64,000 nt of DNA, taken from positions 6,774,167 through 6,838,166 of the forward strand of contig JARUPZ010000017.1 in the NCBI GenBank assembly GCA_031213475.1, given 5' to 3'. Shown here in pieces: positions 34,200 through 44,709 of this stretch (its first letter is position 1; each line of letters starts with the position of its first letter). The notes below the pieces were generated by a model that made no database searches, had not been told where the DNA came from, and saw nothing but the letters and a program-made list of their open reading frames with translations. The position numbers were made by a program, and so were the translations under genes. This stretch comes from Nereocystis luetkeana (Eukaryota; Sar; Phaeophyceae; Laminariales; Laminariaceae).

Positions 34200-34690
34200 T
34201 ACACAGAAAAAATAGGCAGGATGAAAACAGCAACTCGACGTCGAGAAATCGAAATTAAAATCGAAAAATCACGATCCAAAAGGGAAGAGAGAGAAAAACG
34301 TTCAACTCAGGCAAGGAAGCAATAGAAAGTATGAAATCCAAATCGGAAACAGACAAGAGAATGCGCATTTTTTCGCAGATTGCAGGCTCGCACGCTACGC
34401 GAGGGGTGTGGAACACAGATACGAACAAGAATACAAACATAGATACTCGGGCACTAAACACACCAGCGAAGCAAAAAAATGACTAACAGACAAATAACGA
34501 AATGGAAGACGAAGCAAGGAAAAAAGCAAAGGCAGATAGCAAAAAAGCTACACCGAAGATACAACCAGCGACAGAAAGAGAGACAAACGGGAAAGAGGGA
34601 AATATGATAAAAGGGACAAAAAAGGACCAAAATCGGTGGGGTGGGGGGATAATACAAAAGGAAGGGGACTGGTGCGTAAGCTGCTGGCTA
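34200..34690. repeat. purine-rich strand segment
   Basis: The plus strand is made largely of A and G for nearly 500 bases (GAAATCGAAATTAAAATCG, AGGAAAAAAGCAAAGG and similar). No exact tandem unit stands out. Charged-residue frames such as 34502-34696 and their hydrophobic reverse (34454-34657) follow from the composition. Confidence 0.5.
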
Positions 34691-34699
34691 CGCTAACAA

Positions 34700-35400
34700 C
34701 ACCCAAAATTAGCCTGTATAGATCGGGAAACCGAATCACACCAAGGAGAACGAAACTATAGAGTGGCGCTCCAATCCATGGGCTCATAATTTGGCACAAA
34801 TTATGGAGCCATCGATGATATAGAAATTTCTTGGAATTTGTATCGAAACGAGGTCACTTCTTCTTCTCGCTCCCGAGACCACGTGCGCTTTACAGAGTTG
34901 GTCGCGAAATTCTTAAGAGTATGCCAAAAACCACCCGGTCGATAACAGCGCCTCCAGCAGACGCGACTATCGCCTCGACCCCGGGGCGTCACCTCCAGGT
35001 CGAACCGTAAGCTTGAAGCAACCCGGCGTTTGGTCTATAAAGTTCTAGACCTCCGGTTTCACGCCATCGACCTGCATTCGGAGCTTGTCATCTCCTCGGG
35101 GAATCGGAGTTGAGCTGTTTTGGGGGCGCTGCGCGTCCACCAGGAGACAGGGCAGGTGCCGTGCGAACGTTGGAACAGGCGGCACAAATCGAGACGGTCG
35201 AGATCGTCTGAGGGGATAATGCTGGTACCGGTGCCCCAGCTTGGGCGAGCCTGTGTGTAGCTGGCGAAGCTGGTCAGGATCGAACCGAGGACCAGCAACC
35301 GCTGAACACGGAAGCCCCTAGCAGGTATGACCGATAGCTTATCGGGTTCACCACCTGGACGCACCCCCCCCCTTAGGTACGCGTGGGTTTCGAGTTAATG
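34700..35400. other. non-coding stretch
   Basis: The longest frame is 101 codons on the minus strand (35059-35364), without a recognised domain. No repeat seen. Confidence 0.4.
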
Positions 35401-36140
35401 GATACGGCCGTAGCTCTTTTCTCTCTACGTTTTTGTACCGCTCACTCGAGTATACGAGGTTCAGATGCCTATCGCCGCTGTCCCCGCTGGCTGTAGAGCC
35501 GGAAAATGGGGTATACATCTCGACGATGATTGGTATAGGAGAGGGCCTTTCGATCTGCGGATGATTTTTTCACCACGATGTGGTGCCACAGGAACGGTTG
35601 CCCGATACAGTGTCGAGAGGTTATAGTGCCGGCTTTCTGATATAGTGCTGATATCTCAGGGGAACACGTACCGGCACTGCCGATCGACAACAGCAAATAC
35701 GTTAGCAGGAAAGCTGCGGAATCTATTTAGAAACTGCTGTATACCCTCTCGCTGTCGACTGTTGATGTGAGTGTGCGATACCGCCGTACCTGGTACGATA
35801 CTGTGGTATTTTCCCTCGCTTTGGACCGTTGAGTTGACTGTTCGATTACGCGGTATTTGGTACTGCTGTGCACTCTCTCTTGCCGCAAATGCGGTATGAT
35901 GCCCTGGTGTCTAGTACCGCTCTGTCCTGTCACTCACTTCAGATGGATGTGCGATACTACCGTAGAGTCGCTCGCTTTTAACGTTTGAGTTGAGTGCACG
36001 ATGCTGTGGTGTCGGGTACCGATGTACCCTCTCACTCACTGCTTTCTCGACACTGCTTTGTTCTCTCTCGGGTGTGTTTCGAGTTAAAAAACGATACGAC
36101 TGTAGCCCTTTTCCCTCCCTCGTTTGCCGTTACTCAGGTA
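35400..36140. repeat. degenerate tandem repeat, unit roughly 75-85 bp
   Basis: Units carry GTGTGCGATAC, then a CGGTATT/CCTGGTAC segment, then CCCTCTC.CTTT and GTTGAGTTGA. The ends also repeat: GTAGCTCTTTTCTCTCTACG near 35.41 kb resembles GTAGCCCTTTTCCCTCCCTCG near 36.10 kb, each followed by a GACGAGGTT or ATACGAGGTT segment. The array is old, since no two units are identical. Confidence 0.55.
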
Positions 36141-36785
36141 GACGAGGTTGGGTTGTCTAACGCCACTGCGTCCGACAATAACAACAATGGGGGGGTATAT
36201 TGTGACACAGGTTGGTATCAGGGATAGCTCGCCGCCGCTTATACACAGTCCTTGCCGCAAAACAGAGCGTTCCGTCCATGAAAAGAAACAAATCCAGAAA
36301 GATGCGGCATCAACCTTACTTAGGAGCATGAAGTCCTTGTCCTGTTTCACGACTGCAAACAAAATTCTAAAGAGAAGGAAGGAGCAAGTACTATAAATGC
36401 ATATATAGAGGTTAAGCAGACGTAGTCCAGAAGGGGAGTGAGACTACGTGCATAGGTTTCAATTTTGTTTTGGTTCCCCACGGATTTCTTTGTTCAGGGA
36501 ATTTTATGTTTCTCAGTGTTCAACGTTAAAGCTACTGCCGCGCATTGTCGGGTAGCGAACTCAATCACAATAGCTACAAACCTGTCCGCATAACACGCTT
36601 ATTCCGGCGTCAAATATCTACTGTCGAGACCAGCTGAAAGTCCATTTAACCAATACTCAGACTGGGTCTACGAGAGTAGAATATAGCCAAACAACCGGCA
36701 TGCAATGAAAACAATGTAATAAAGCATTCACCGCGCTACTGTTGAACGGGCACTCTACGTACTTCTCACTTTTTTGTCCCTCAGG

Positions 36786-36924
36786 GATAGGAGTGGGTAT
36801 TTGTCACGGCGGCATGGAAGGTGTGGAGATCAGATCCCCAGGGCTGAACTTCCACGCTGGCTACGTAGAACGTGCCGCCAACTCGGCTGTTGTTGCGTCC
36901 AACTGTTCGCTGACCGTCTGCTAA
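36786..36924 (+). CDS. possible single exon, product unrecognised
   Basis: After a pyrimidine-rich tract ending CCCTCAG, the frame reads as protein: ICHGGMEGVEIRSPGLNFHA, then GYVERAANSAVVASNCSLTV, then a stop. The composition (G/V/A/N rich with a regular hydrophobic pattern) would suit a beta-rich extracellular domain. No second exon was found, so this is only a candidate. Confidence 0.2.
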
Positions 36925-36999
36925 CAGAATTTACCTTGTCAAGTCCCTGGGCTCTTGGCCCTGCTTAACGCTCTGTTACAATATCAGGGTGTGTTTATT

Positions 37000-38160
37000 T
37001 GTCAAGAAAGAGGGGTTCTCGGAAGGGGGAGGGAAGGGGTGCGAAAGGGGACGACAGGGGGAGGTGAAAAAGAGTGAGCCCTCTATTGTTCACCTCCACA
37101 AGGACAAACAAGAGTTGAAACATGAAATAATGGACTCTGAATCAAATTCGACCGAGGGAAAACTTTGCAAGCGCTACATTGAAAAAGGGGAAAACACGCT
37201 GTCTAGAGTTCCACCTGAGTGTCACCCTTCGTAGCCCTTCCTCGGTCCAATGAGCCCCTCCGATGCATCGTTCTGCTTTAAGAAGTGGACGGAAAGCTTG
37301 TCCACAGACCACCTTGCGACTTTAAGAACCTGACTAAATAGACATAACAATATCTCATTACGTGTTACATAGGGGTTTCCCCATGCTGCCAACAACAACG
37401 CATACGGGACGCATGATGAACACGACGATTGCACGCGATAGGAGAACCTCCTCCTGTTGCGCTTGGGGAAACTTCCATAGCACCTCACATATTAATAACC
37501 ACATCGTCATCAAATATGCCAGACCTCTGGCTTCGAGACTCAATGGGTTAGAGTATATGCACACACCACCGATGTCTGGTGTGCCTTAAAATGGAAGGTT
37601 TCTTGCTCACCGGGCTCTGAACAACCGGTGGATTTTTTACACGGCAGTTTCTTATGATCTGGGCTCTGACCAACCGCTGCTTATTTCATAGGAGGTTTTC
37701 TCGTCCCGCTGCGCTCTCAGAAATTTTCCCTCCACTACTTTTTCCATGCTCTGAGAGTGTTCCTTATCGCGTGTGGATGTCGATCGCTGGTGCTTTATAT
37801 ATGTGTGCGCACCTCCCTTATTAGTCAGGTTAAGCTTCATTTCATACACCGAGTTTCATATTTTTCGTGACGCACTAAGGCTCGATTTCACGAGCATACT
37901 TGTCAAGTAGGGACCGAAAGTACGAAGTTGTTTCGTGGAAATCGCAGTCAGAACCTTGGCATAGATAGAGAGCTCGAGGAACATCACCTTCATGTGTTCC
38001 GCATTCCACGCAGAGCATAGCAGGTGCACCAGTAGTGCACAGCTAGCCCCAGGCGCGCTTGCTGCTCTCGGTTTAGCACATTCTACACAAGATCCAGCGT
38101 AGCAAGTAGACGAACTGCAGCCTCTACTCTGCCTGTATACGACAGCGTTCTGTAACTCAT
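37000..38160. other. non-coding stretch
   Basis: G-rich and A-rich plus-strand patch at 37.02-37.10 kb, then small frames only. The 128-codon minus-strand frame at 37856-38242 has a cysteine-rich middle but no recognised domain. It also runs across the palindrome cluster at 38.17 kb. Confidence 0.4.
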
Positions 38161-38168
38161 GAAGAGGA

Positions 38169-38206
38169 TACCAGGTACCAGGTATCTGGTACCACGCTAC
38201 CTGGTA
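38169..38206. repeat. cluster of TACCWGGTA palindromes
   Basis: TACCAGGTA occurs at 38169-38177 and, overlapping it, at 38176-38184. TACCTGGTA follows at 38198-38206, with a one-off variant (TATCTGGTA) between them. This is the densest place for a 9-bp palindrome that is scattered through the window. Confidence 0.8.
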
Positions 38207-39291
38207 TGCAACAAAGGCTAAGTAAACTGAAAAAGAGCCCACGACTGGTAAGGTCTAATCCTCACTACAAACTTGTACTCGTAGTCCCAGCCCAGCTGGG
38301 TGCACTTCTTTCACTTGCCTAGAGGCGCTAGAGGCAGACCGCATCTATCTCCTCGAAGAACACCACTTTTTGGTGTGTAAAGCGAAGATGGCCAAACAGC
38401 TGTCCCATGGCAGTTTCATTTATCTCCTATTTCGCCATGGAGAGAGTAGTCGTCTCGGTTTGCACCACTGCAGTTGAGCTGGGATACATCTGAGCTCTCA
38501 CAACCACCTGCAGGCGAAGGTCTAACCGACAACGCAATAGGATTGCGTTTGCAAGCCCTCTCCTTATGTACTTACACTGTGCATGGCCCGTTTCGAATGT
38601 GGCTTCGTTCATCGCAAACCCGTCGTGCCCATTCCCCGATGGGCACCATACATATATGCAAGTTTTCCCTTGGGAGTGGCATGAGCGTCGCGTGCAAGAA
38701 GACTTTCGCCGAAATACGCATTTGGTGGGTTGATTTGAATTATTCCACCAAATAAATACAGTTGTATATATACCTGGTATATATAAACAAAACTCTAAAT
38801 TCGTTTGCTCTGGTCGGTCGCTGTGGGGGCGTTTCGGTAGCCTTTCGCAAAATTGTCAACCTTGATTCGCAAGAGCTTTGAACTTTCCGCGAGTGAAGGG
38901 ACTTTTCGGGGACAGATTCAACAGGACTGCCGTTGATTTCAGCTGTTTTGGCCCGAAGGGACCGGCTATAAGACGGCATACGATAGTAGACCGATATTTT
39001 TTTATATTGTTCCGGAATAGTTTCAACAGGACTACGACGTCATGGGTATTTGCGTGCTTGGACACATGTAGACAGCATACGACGCGCGTTACGCTGGTGC
39101 TGCCTCTTCTTATACCGCTTGGCTTCTGCTCGTGTCGCTCGGGCTCGTGCCGCTCCTTCTGATGCCGCTCCTGCTGGTGCTGCTTTTACTTTCACTTCTT
39201 CTGTTGGTACCGGGTGCTCCTCCCGCTAGTGCTGCTCCTGCCTGGTAGATGGCATCGCCTCCTCCTGGTGATGCTGCTGCTTCTTCTACAG

Positions 39292-40560
39292 AGTGGACTG
39301 CACTTTTTCCTGCTGCCGATATTAAAGGTGCTGCCTTCAATACACCTCTGCCTCGCCCTCTTCTGGCGGATCTTGGAAGCCCATTTCGAACAGAGCCCCC
39401 CTGTCCAAGTCAGTGCTCAATCGCGCTGTAAAGTGCAACCGCTGCGTCTCCCAGCTGTACGATGGAGACAGAACTTTGGAGGCAAGGTCGATTTTGCGAC
39501 CTGCTGTCGTGCGTTAGTGGATCACCATGTTTAGTGGATCACATTGGAAAAAATGCGTAGTGGATCACCGGGCTAGTGGATCACAATTGCGAAAAATATT
39601 GAGTGGTGGATCACAGGGCTGGTGGATCACCAATTAATTCGAAAATAGCTGGTGGACCCCCCACACTACCACGGTGCAACAACTTCTCAACTTCACACAT
39701 TGTGAAACCCTATCCTGTTTTCCAGCAGTTATTCTCCCAGTGTGATCCACTAAGCATGGTGTTCGTTTATCTCTGGTACGAAATCGTATTTCTTGTTGCT
39801 TTTTCTATTTCGTACCAGAAAAAGATACAAGAAAGTACGATTTCGTACAGGAGATAAACGAACACCATGCCTAGTGAATCACACTGGAAGAAAAACTGCT
39901 GAAAAACAGAGAAGTAGAAAATTTGATCCAAAACAGCGTTATGAACTACCAGGTAGACAACAACGATTTCGAACCAGACAAAGCATCTAGAAATATTATT
40001 TCGTACCTGAAAAAGGCACAATAAGTACGATTTCGTACCAGAAAAGGATACCAAGACGTACGACTTCGTACCAGAAAACAGTACAAGAAATACGATTGCG
40101 GACCAGAAAAAGGTACAAGAAGTACGACTATATATACCAGAGATAAACGAACACCATGCTGAGTGAGTTACACTGGAAGAAAACCTGCTGGATAACAGGA
40201 TATAGCATCATAATGTATGTGTGAAGTTGAGGAGTTATTTCACCGTGGTTGTGTCGGGGATCCACCACTCATTTATTTGCGATATTTATTGTGATCCACT
40301 AGCCCGGCCATCTACCACTTTTTTTGGGAAAATGTGAATGTCATCCACTAGCCCGGTGATCCCCTACGCATTTTTCCCGACGTGATTCACTAACCGATGT
40401 GATCCACTAAGCATGGTGATCCACTAACGCACTACACTGCGACCGCGACACCTGCCCCGGCAGCGGGATAATCTTGAGGTGGTCCAAAGACTGTGAATTA
40501 TGCGCCTGGCCTATCGACGTCCGCACCGTGTCCTTCACGCTCGAGACAGGAAGTAGTGGC
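39292..40560 (+). pseudogene. cysteine-containing exon interrupted by a MITE
   Basis: A pyrimidine tract ending TTCTTCTACAG makes a good splice acceptor at 39291. The frame that follows begins WTALFPAADIKGAAFN and runs through SPFRTEPPCPSQC. It meets a TAA at 39429-39431, then stays open up to GRFCD at the insertion point. On the far side of the 936-bp insert the same frame resumes exactly as CDRDTCPGSGIILRWSKDC, then ELCAWPIDVRTVSFTLETG, and reaches a good splice donor (GGC/GTGAGT) at about 40560. The frame match across the insert, counting the target duplication once, is the main evidence that this was one exon. Cysteine pairs suggest an extracellular or zinc-binding domain; I do not recognise the family. 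The early stop and the insertion indicate a dead gene, or the insert could be spliced out. Confidence 0.4.
39502..40437. mobile_element. 936-bp non-autonomous DNA element, nearly all inverted repeat
   Basis: Left end GTGCGTTAGTGGATCACCATG follows TGCTGTC, and the right end is its inverse, CATGGTGATCCACTAACGCAC, followed by TACAC. The 7-bp TGCGACC flanks both sides (39495-39501 and 40438-40444), a target-site duplication of the size used by several DNA-transposon groups. The arms pair for more than 350 bases, including multiple copies of TAGTGGATCAC and of CTGGTACGAAATCGTA. No transposase frame fits inside. A 7-bp duplication does not fix the superfamily (hAT-type would be 8 bp and Mutator-type 9-11). 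Confidence 0.8.
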
Positions 40561-40579
40561 GGTGAGTTGTGTTCTGTGC

Positions 40580-40920
40580 TTCTCTGTTGCTGGTGTTGTT
40601 CGTGTTGTTGTTTGCTATCTATTTATACCGCCGCGGCTGCTGCTGTTGTTGTTGTTGTTGTTGTTTTCCCGCACGCGAGAACACGACTTGGTGGCGCAGC
40701 CCATTGCTGCTGCTGCTGCTGCTGCTGCTCCTTTTCCTGCTGCTGTAACCCCGCGCGCCTATCGTCCCTGATGTTGATTTTGTTGTGTACGCAGGCGTCG
40801 TTCGCGTTGTTGCTGTTGTACGCAGCTTTAATCGGTGCCTACCGCCGCTGTTGCAGCTGTTGCCTATGTTGTTGTTGTTGACGTGGCTGTTGCTGTTCCC
40901 GCATGTTGTCGACCTTCAGC
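40580..40920. repeat. compound TTG/CTG triplet region
   Basis: Runs of GTT (40645-40664), CTG (40708-40731) and mixed TTG/CTG follow the splice donor at 40560. They yield the long cysteine, valine or alanine runs seen in the 135-codon frame at 40474-40881. If the exon at 39.3-40.56 kb is real, this is intronic. Confidence 0.75.
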
Positions 40921-41439
40921 ACTAACTAAATACAAGACACAAATACATACCAGGTACTACAGTAATTTCGAGATTAGTTTTGCACACTCAGCAGAACGTA
41001 TAACCAAAACAAAATGGCCATTTTTTCTCTTGATACGAGCTTACACCGAGACAGGGGTGTAGTACGCGTACTGCCATTTGTGTATGCGCTTCTGCTGCCG
41101 TTGTTGTTATTTTGCACACTAGAACCAACTTTTTTTTCCGAACAGTTGCCGTTGTTGTTTACCGCCTGCGTTTCTTTCCACACCGAGACAGTGGTCTACC
41201 GCCGCTGCTGCTGTTGTTGTTCCGACACGATAACAGACAGGCGGTGAGTATACTATTAAAAACACGTTTCCATGCTTTATGCTGCTGCCGACTCTGCCGT
41301 CGCCGTCTCTGCCGTTAAAAAAGACGTAAGGGTTTGCCAACATCATTCATCGCATCCCGTTCCTATTTACCTTTCCTGCTTCCTGCCTCTACAGCGCACG
41401 CCAACGTGTATTTTCTAAAGTGTTTTTAAAGGTGTTTCT

Positions 41440-41800
41440 GCCAAAACCAGGTATAATAATACCTGGCCCCTTTCCGGCCAAAAGAAGCTACATTCTAAAA
41501 ACAAGTACAAAACACACCCCAGGAGCCCTGCTGTTGTCCAGGCTGACATCGTAGCTGATTTTGGCCTGCGGACCAACGCCCAGGCGGGTAGGGTGACCCG
41601 TGTACTGAGCCAAGCTGGGGAGACTATGATGGGTTTTGGTGGGTTCAAATCCCACACTACTACCTGAGTCGGGAGATATAATATCTCCACTCAGCTGCCT
41701 ACATCCTCGGAGTAAACCACACTTTAATGACGGCCACATGCAGGCCCGACCAAGGTGGAAGAAACGAACCGGGTTCGAACCGGTCCACGAAAACTAGAGA
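41440..41800. repeat. tRNA-like interspersed repeat, SINE candidate
   Basis: GTGGGTTCAAATCCCAC (about 41639-41655) is a complete T-arm-like hairpin with a near-consensus pol III B box (GGTTCAAATCC). About 40 bases upstream, TGAGCCAAGCTGG resembles an A box. A second perfect B-box-like GGTTCGAACC lies at about 41772. Paired AAAACCAGGTATAATAATACCTGG precedes it. On the minus strand the unit reads GFEPTKTHHSLPSLAQYTGH, a string I associate with repeat-derived predicted proteins. No cloverleaf of a functional tRNA could be folded, so a tRNA-derived repeat fits better. Confidence 0.4.
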
Positions 41801-42800
41801 AGTAAGTGTAGATAGGGGTTTCCTTCCGCTCTCCGGGGCAGAAAAAACAAACAAACTGATTTTGGCTGGAAAAGGCCAACTTACACCTGTTTTTTTCTAC
41901 TCTCTCTAGCTTTCAACTGATTTTGGCCATCTTTGAACCAATCAGAGGGGCCACAAACGTAAACTGTTGCTTCTCTCCGTATGCGTCTGCCCTTCCTCGG
42001 TTCAAATTATTCTGCATTACGCAAAGTGTAAACTCTGTACTCGCACGTACACGTTGTACGTCAAAGTACATGTCTGCATAAACATGCATACATGAGTACG
42101 CTGGTTTCACTTTTTTTTTCTTTAGGGTGTGCGACGTGCTTCAGTTATTCAATAGTTGTGGAGTCCTACTGCCGCTGCTTTGTTGTTTTCTATGGTCACA
42201 GCGGTCCATACATCACCATGGTCTTTATCTGCACCACCTCACGTCGACTTTGTCTCAGGTTTGGTACGTCAAGATAATTTCGTGCCGAGCTGGCAGTTCC
42301 GCGAGGACGGTCAAGAAGATTTGAGCTGTCAACGAACGGTGGGGGGGCGCCAGAGTCAATATTCTTCTTGGCGGCCCTGCCGTCGCAGAAGAAACAAAGC
42401 CTATTTACAGTGACTCTCGGCAGGTCCAAATGAAGCCCGTGGTATCTACGCCGTAAAGAAAACTAAAGGACTTAGATGTTGGAGGCCATATATGGCACAC
42501 TTCGTTTTTTACCCGACTTTCATGGACAGAACACCACTCGTGGCGCGCGTTTTTTACTTGGTTTTAGTATACACCTGATTATGCCTCAAACGGATCAGGT
42601 ATAACTGTTTTTGGCATTTGCCCTTTTGAAATTCTTCGTCAACAAAACTCATACCAACCAAAATATTTGTATTCAACACCACCTGTTAGGCTGGGTCATG
42701 CAATATTTTTTGAGTGAATGAAAAAAAGCAGGAAGTCGGATTTTCCTACGGCAAAAAGCCACACCAGGTCGGTGCGCCGTGTGCCGTCTTAAGACACGAA
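41801..42800. other. non-coding stretch
   Basis: Frames up to 85 codons on both strands. A possible splice acceptor (GACTTTGTCTCAG, 42247-42259) leads into an open stretch at 42.26-42.41 kb with no recognised product. Nothing else can be supported. Confidence 0.35.
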
Positions 42801-42821
42801 CGAGAGTAGCTCCCGCCGGGG

Positions 42822-43166
42822 TTGGGCGATCAATCTTCACCGCCAGCTCCTCGAAGGAAGCAGCGGAATGTGGAACTCCCTGGGGAGCTGCGTAAGGGGT
42901 TTGCTAGTCGCTGGACCAGCAAGGAGCTCTCGCCCTCGCGGAGTATGATCTGCTTGCGGCGGTCGGTCGTAGTCCGAAAAAAAACGTTAGATTGTTTTGA
43001 TACTGCAGCCGTAGTCTCGTCCTATTCGTATCCAAAGTTGTTTTGCCTAGAGCAGCTGCAGTTGGGCGGCCGCAAGGGACACGGTGGTGGCCAAGGTACT
43101 GTGATGCCCTCCCCCTCCGTGGTCGCCGATCTACAAGTGTTGGAGCCCAGTTGTGTACAAGCGTAA
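42822..43166 (+). CDS. unrecognised 114-codon open frame
   Basis: The basic, serine-rich first third (SSPPAPRRKQRNVELPGELR, then KGFASRWTSKELSPSRS) reads like protein and is locally GC-rich. The rest is less convincing. The opposite strand is also open (42904-43170). No domain, signal or membrane segment was seen. It may be a decayed exon or part of an old repeat. Confidence 0.2.
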   Translation: MGDQSSPPAPRRKQRNVELPGELRKGFASRWTSKELSPSRSMICLRRSVVVRKKTLDCFDTAAVVSSYSYPKLFCLEQLQLGGRKGHGGGQGTVMPSPSVVADLQVLEPSCVQA

Positions 43167-43566
43167 TCAATCATGTAGCGTCGTGACCCGTCATGAACCC
43201 AGTCTGTAACCTAAACGAAATTGTATAATGCCACCGAGGTCTTATGCAAAGCCAAATTTTATCACTTACTTTCAGAGTTGATCAGAAAAGGCTGCCAAAA
43301 AAACCATTTCATGGAATTTCAGGAGTGATAAAATCTCGGAGGAACAATTTTTCCACCAAACAGGCCCCATAAAACGTGATTTTGATACAATCTGATCAGA
43401 TATGGGACCAGATACCCCGAAGCCTCCGGGAACAGTCATATAATCACCTAAAAATATATATGCGTAAGATCCGGCCTTACATGTCTTCTTTGTTCTGTCG
43501 GTTCCTTGTCTATAATCTATGTTTGCAGGTCCAGAAGTTTGTGTCTACTACAAATGAACTATCAAG

Positions 43567-43796
43567 GATAACGGCATCTTGATCGGCCTGTGCAAGCCCC
43601 CCCTGCACTTCTCGGGCTCCAAGCACTCCAGGAAGCTCTTCATCGCCCACGACGAGCAAGCTCAGGGCGAACGCCACGCGATGCTCGGCGAATAGGCCCG
43701 GGTGGAACTGGAGAAAAGCGGCGCCAAGCGGGAAGGCTGTGTCGGTCGATCTCCTCGGTTCGGGCTCGGAATAGATCTTCGTCTTTAAGAGTCTGT
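43567..43796 (+). pseudogene. coding-like remnant, product unrecognised
   Basis: One plus-strand frame reads KDNGILIGLCKPPLHFSGSK, then KLFIAHDEQAQGERHAMLGE, a TAG at about 43693, and then ARVELEKSGAKREG in the same frame to a stop at about 43794. Codon choice is strongly G/C at third positions, unlike the flanks. A good acceptor-like CTATGTTTGCAG stands at 43517-43528, but a stop follows it in this frame, so the exon start is unclear. The in-frame TAG marks it as a broken gene or an old mobile-element piece. Confidence 0.3.
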
Positions 43797-43799
43797 TCT

Positions 43800-44709
43800 C
43801 TTGTCTATCATGATCTTCCGGTAGACCACCATACACAGTTCATCTGCCTTTGGTCTGCGCCTGGGGTCTGTGGACAACGAAATATCCTGGTTTTTTCAAT
43901 CTACCTTGGGTGTTTGCCAGGGTGCTGATTCCGTTGTTATTAGCGACATTCATTCGCGTTTGCGAGAGAATTGTTGCTATTACTTACTCCCGTCGCTTCG
44001 ACCTATTTTGCGTTTCACGCCGGCCTCGGGCCGACTGCTACGCTTTGTTCAAGACGTTTTTCTGTGAGGAATTTCTGCCGTAGTTGTTTTGGGCGTCCGC
44101 CAAATGTTTCGTTCGTTGTAGAACCGTTAGGTGTCGCAAGACATGTGTCTACTGGCGCTGCGATTCGTCCAGCAAGCGCTTACTGTCAAGGTTTTATATC
44201 ACGCTCGTGTCGCCTTCATATCTCATAACAGCTGTGATACATAATTACTACCTGCTTTTTCGGTCATTCGAAGTGCTCTCTTGCGTCACCCTCATCTGCA
44301 TGTTCCACTACTATTTTCCTTATACTAATAGGTATTTGGTTGTTAACAGGTACATTTGAGCTATTGCCCCAACTGCAGCACATACAACTGCAATTATTGG
44401 TGGAATAGTTCAAACCAACCCACCGAATACGTATTTCGGCAAGAGTGTTCTTACACTTCTATGCCCATGCCACTCCGAAGGGAGATCTTTTATATATATA
44501 TACCATATATATATATTCCCTCCACACAAATAAACAGTCATTCGTATCCCAGAATTGTCAGTTTGGTATGGCTCAAGAATTTTGGATTAGCTTTTCACAT
44601 GTAGACCTTTAAAGTGCATATCCAATACTTCCCAAACTATGATAATAACGACCACTCCGTCGTATGTCCCATTCTTATTCCCACTTCTACCTCTTATGGA
44701 AAACCCTCC
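43800..44709. other. non-coding stretch
   Basis: Frames under 92 codons only. A TATATATA-rich inverted patch (CCATATATATATA) lies at about 44490-44517. No feature supported. Confidence 0.45.

Noticed and set aside
35720-36080. CRISPR-like array
   Set aside because: The units are degenerate throughout, with no constant repeat and unique spacers, and the DNA is clearly eukaryotic.
39214-39534. 106-codon leucine-rich frame resembling a membrane protein
   Set aside because: The leucine run comes from CTG/CTT-rich, intron-like sequence, and the better-supported frame here is a different one.
40474-40881. 135-codon frame with long cysteine/serine/valine runs
   Set aside because: Only its first ~30 codons look like real exon sequence. 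The rest is TTG/CTG triplet repeat beyond a good splice donor at 40560.
41639-41655. functional tRNA gene
   Set aside because: A T-arm and B box are present, but I could not build acceptor, D and anticodon arms around them. A tRNA-derived repeat is the better reading.
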